In this document: positions 5,553 through 7,580 of the stretch, piece by piece
Layout of the letters: every line of letters starts with the position of its first letter
Position numbering within the stretch: the stretch's first letter is position 1
DNA from: JACPSX01 sp035288405 [NCBI: bacterium]
GTDB lineage: Bacteria; JACPSX01
Direction: 5' to 3'
Assembly (NCBI GenBank): GCA_035288405.1
Contig: DATEAK010000106.1
Location: 1-7,580 of the forward strand
Length of the DNA stretch: 7,580 bases
Translations under genes and position numbers: made by a program
The notes under the pieces: generated by a model
The model's input: only the letters and a program-made list of their open reading frames with translations
Database searches by the model: none
What the model was told of the DNA's origin: nothing

Positions 5553-6224
5553 ATGCTGTTATCCATTAAGAGAGATATTCAAAGCGCCCTGGAGCGGGAT
5601 CCCGCCGCCCGCAATGTCCTGGAAGTGATCTTTTGCTATCCCGGTTTTCATGCCCTTCTCTTCTACCGCGTTGCCCACAGCCTATGGGTCCGCAAATTGC
5701 GCTTTCTGGCAAGATTCATTTCCGAAGTGGGGCGGTTCTTCACAGGAATTGAGATTCATCCTGGGGCCAAAATCAGCCCGGGCCTTTTCATCGACCACGG
5801 CATGGGAGTCGTCATTGGAGAGACCTCCGAGATCGGAGAGAACTGCACGATTTACCAGGGGGCCACGCTGGGAGGTACGAGCCTCAAGAAGGAAAAGCGC
5901 CACCCCACGTTAGGAAAGAACGTCGTAGTGGGGGTTGGAGCCAAAGTCCTGGGTCCGTTCCGGGTCGGAGATGACAGCCGGATCGGGGCGGGCTCTGTGG
6001 TCATCAACGAGGTGCCCCCGAACAGCACTGTGGTGGGCATTCCGGCAAAGGTCGTCATCCGAGACGGAGTCAAGCTCATGGATCATAAGATCGACCTGGA
6101 TCATGCCAACCTTCCGGATCCCAATGCTATGGCTCTGGCCCAACTACTCGATCGCATCTCAACCCTGGAACGGGAACTCCATTCCTTGCGCCGCGAGCTT
6201 CGACCGGAAGAAGAAACTTTCTGA
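5553..6224 (+). CDS. cysE: Serine O-acetyltransferase CysE
   Basis: It transfers acetyl from acetyl-CoA to L-serine, giving O-acetylserine for cysteine synthase. At 223 aa it is the short form, lacking most of the N-terminal helical domain of the E. coli enzyme (273 aa). After a helical start ([15 protein letters not shown]) comes the left-handed beta-helix: [19 protein letters not shown] with the catalytic Asp81-His82 pair, [23 protein letters not shown], the [10 protein letters not shown] loop, and hexapeptide turns to GIPAKVV (162-168). The C-terminal tail (about 193-217, [20 protein letters not shown]) is predicted coiled coil and ends EEETF. It lacks the terminal Ile that inserts into CysK in the classical cysteine synthase complex. 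I choose ATG 5553 because GAGG at 5543-5546 lies six bases upstream; the GTG codons at 5538 and 5541 lack a site. It is followed 8 bases later by nifS. Confidence 0.95.
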   Translation: MLLSIKRDIQSALERDPAARNVLEVIFCYPGFHALLFYRVAHSLWVRKLRFLARFISEVGRFFTGIEIHPGAKISPGLFIDHGMGVVIGETSEIGENCTIYQGATLGGTSLKKEKRHPTLGKNVVVGVGAKVLGPFRVGDDSRIGAGSVVINEVPPNSTVVGIPAKVVIRDGVKLMDHKIDLDHANLPDPNAMALAQLLDRISTLERELHSLRRELRPEEETF

Positions 6225-6232
6225 AACTACCA

Positions 6233-7408
6233 ATGCAACAAAGAATCTATCTCGATCACAACGCCAGCACGCCCCTGGATTCCCAGGTTCTCGAAGCCAT
6301 GATGCAGTTTTATCGGGAAAGCTTTGGAAACCCATCGAGTCTCCACGCTTACGGCCGCACTTGCCGCCAGGCGATCGAGGAGGCCCGCAAAAATGTGGCC
6401 CAGCTCATCGGGGCCGCCGATCCCCTGGAAATTGTCTTCACCAGCGGGGGGAGCGAGGCCGACAACATGGCGATCAAGGGAATTTGTGCGGCTCGCAGCC
6501 TAAAAGGTAGAGGGCACATCATCACCAGCCACGTGGAGCATCCGGCGATTCTCGCCACCTGCGAGGCTATGGGGAAACAGGGAATCGAGACCACTTATCT
6601 ACCCGTGGACGCCTATGGGCGGGTGTCTTTTGAAGCCGTTGAGGAAGCCATCACACCTCGCACGATCCTCATCACGATTATGCATGCCAACAATGAGGTC
6701 GGAACTTTGCAGCCCCTCGCCGAAATCGGCCGCATCGCCCGCAAGCACGGAATCCCATTTCATTCGGACGGGGTCCAGAGCGCCGGCAAGATCCCGGTCA
6801 ATGTCCAGGAATTGCAGGCCGATCTTTTCTCCCTATCCTCCCACAAGATCTATGGCCCGCAGGGGGTGGGCGCTCTCTACATCCGCACGGGGACCCGCAT
6901 GGCAGCCCTGATCCACGGAGGCCCACACGAAAGGAACCGCCGGGCAGGTACTGAAAACACGGCGGGGATCTTGGGCTTCGGGGTCGCCTGCGCACTGGCC
7001 CGGGAACGCCTGGAGGCGGATGGTCGTCGCATTGCAGCTTTGCGGGACTCCCTCCAGGAGAAAATTATCGCCTCGATTCCGGAAGTAAAAATCAACGGTC
7101 ACCCGACTTTGAGAATTCCCAACACGCTGAACGTGAGCTTTCGCGGAGTGGACGGGGAAGTGCTTCTCATGAACCTGGATCTCAAGGGAATTGCAGTTTC
7201 GACGGGGTCGGCATGCCACTCGGGCTCCACTTCTCCCTCCCACGTGCTCGACGCTTTGGACCTTTCCCTGGATGAAATCCAGGGTTCCCTTCGCCTGAGT
7301 CTGGGCCGCTGTAACGAGGAGTCTCACATCGACGCCGTCGTGGAGTGCCTCTCCGAAGCAGTCCAGCGGATCCGCTCCCTCTCGCCGTCGTGGAATAAAA
7401 AGCAGTAA
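6233..7408 (+). CDS. nifS: Cysteine desulfurase, NifS/IscS family (group I)
   Basis: This PLP enzyme removes sulfur from L-cysteine as an enzyme persulfide for Fe-S clusters, thiolated tRNA or other acceptors; relatives can also release selenium from selenocysteine. It begins IYLDHNASTPLD and is 391 aa, full family length. SGGSEADNMAIKG (71-83) binds the cofactor phosphate, H103 is in VEHPA, D179 in HSDGVQSAGK, and the Schiff-base lysine is K205 in SSHKIYGPQG. The catalytic cysteine is C328 in STGSACHSGSTSPSHVL, the long flexible loop of group I enzymes. The C-terminus (SPSWNKKQ) lacks the tail by which E. coli IscS binds IscU, so I prefer a nifS-type name, though the iscS/nifS choice is not decisive. 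It starts 8 bases after cysE with little Shine-Dalgarno sequence (TTCTGAAACTACCA before the ATG), suggesting translational coupling. No scaffold gene (iscU/nifU) follows it. Confidence 0.95.
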   Translation: MQQRIYLDHNASTPLDSQVLEAMMQFYRESFGNPSSLHAYGRTCRQAIEEARKNVAQLIGAADPLEIVFTSGGSEADNMAIKGICAARSLKGRGHIITSHVEHPAILATCEAMGKQGIETTYLPVDAYGRVSFEAVEEAITPRTILITIMHANNEVGTLQPLAEIGRIARKHGIPFHSDGVQSAGKIPVNVQELQADLFSLSSHKIYGPQGVGALYIRTGTRMAALIHGGPHERNRRAGTENTAGILGFGVACALARERLEADGRRIAALRDSLQEKIIASIPEVKINGHPTLRIPNTLNVSFRGVDGEVLLMNLDLKGIAVSTGSACHSGSTSPSHVLDALDLSLDEIQGSLRLSLGRCNEESHIDAVVECLSEAVQRIRSLSPSWNKKQ

Positions 7409-7419
7409 GCGATCAACAG
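7403..7419 (-). repeat. Possible degenerate heptad repeat copy at nifS end
   Basis: On the minus strand this reads GTTGATCGCTTACTGCT, which matches the efp-selA copy (GCTGATCGCTGAAAGCT) at 13 of 17 positions with the 7-base phase retained. It includes the nifS TAA stop and fills most of the gap to the convergent hydrolase gene. It is weak enough that chance cannot be ruled out. Confidence 0.3.
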
Positions 7420-7421
7420 TC

Positions 7422-7580
7422 CTACTCGACTTTACCGTAGAGACGCAGGTGAACGAACTCCTCCTCCGTACGACACTGATAATACGGGTTCGAGGACTTT
7501 TCTCGTCCCAGAGTGGAAACCGGGGTCTTGCCGTAATTGTGGCCGGGGTAGATGACCGTGTGGTCGGGAAGTTTGGCCAG
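7422..7580 (-). CDS. Metallo-beta-lactamase-fold hydrolase, C-terminal fragment
   Basis: Reading inward from the right edge, 52 residues in one open frame end in TAG at 7422-7424. The fragment contains HTVIYPGHNYGKTPVSTLG followed by EKSSNPYY. The YPGHNYG-xTPxSTxGxEKxxNP pattern is typical of the C-terminal part of MBL-fold hydrolases of the glyoxalase II (hydroxyacylglutathione hydrolase) and YcbL type, where the His of PGH is a zinc ligand. The start and the HxHxDH motif are outside the window, so glyoxalase II, a related thioesterase and a persulfide dioxygenase cannot be distinguished. It converges on nifS with a 13-base gap. Confidence 0.8.
   Translation of the reverse strand: MAKLPDHTVIYPGHNYGKTPVSTLGREKSSNPYYQCRTEEEFVHLRLYGKVE

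Noticed and set aside
1-7580. CRISPR arrays, insertion sequences or attachment sites
   Set aside because: No regularly spaced repeats of CRISPR length, no transposase-like frame and no terminal inverted repeats with flanking duplications were seen.

Overview
The window is mostly a compact, housekeeping-type bacterial region at about 55-57% G+C in the sampled rows. It is built around selenocysteine insertion, translation and sulfur metabolism, with one lower-GC accessory gene at the left edge. Having both SelA and SelB means the organism decodes UGA as selenocysteine through the bacterial pathway. The elongation factor P has a PGN-W-R loop tip instead of PGKG. From memory this resembles acidobacterial EF-P proteins, so I lean toward Acidobacteriota or a relative, with only moderate confidence and no search behind it.

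Layout from left to right. (1) 2-934 (+): the 3' part of a gene that starts outside the window. It has the end of a probable AlbA_2 (Schlafen-type) domain followed by an unrecognised C-terminal domain. (2) 978-2891 (-): selB, the selenocysteine-specific elongation factor. (3) 2892-3061: a short divergent control region with back-to-back sigma70-type promoters for selB and efp. (4) 3062-3625 (+): efp. (5) 3707-5370 (-): a tatA-selA pair transcribed tatA first. (6) 5371-5552: a second divergent control region with nested inverted repeats and several TTGAC boxes. (7) 5553-7408 (+): a cysE-nifS pair, serine acetyltransferase then cysteine desulfurase, 8 nt apart. (8) 7422-7580 (-): the C-terminal end of a metallo-beta-lactamase-fold hydrolase that runs off the right edge.

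How the genes fit together: SelA makes Sec-tRNA from Ser-tRNA, and SelB delivers it at UGA codons. A TatA-type translocase subunit shares a transcript with selA. This would fit an organism that exports a folded selenoprotein such as a Tat-dependent formate dehydrogenase, although none is encoded here. CysE commits serine to cysteine synthesis, and NifS mobilises sulfur (and potentially selenium) from cysteine. The link between the Sec machinery and the cysE-nifS pair is inference from proximity.

The most distinctive non-coding signal is a phased heptamer repeat, GCTGA plus two variable bases. It sits at two of the three convergent gene ends, and a degenerate copy is at the third. There are no tRNA or rRNA genes, CRISPR arrays, insertion sequences or gene-free stretches over 300 bases. 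I did not find a clear undescribed system. The best candidates for a second look are the EF-P loop, the heptad repeat family, the accessory AlbA_2 protein and the two divergent control regions.
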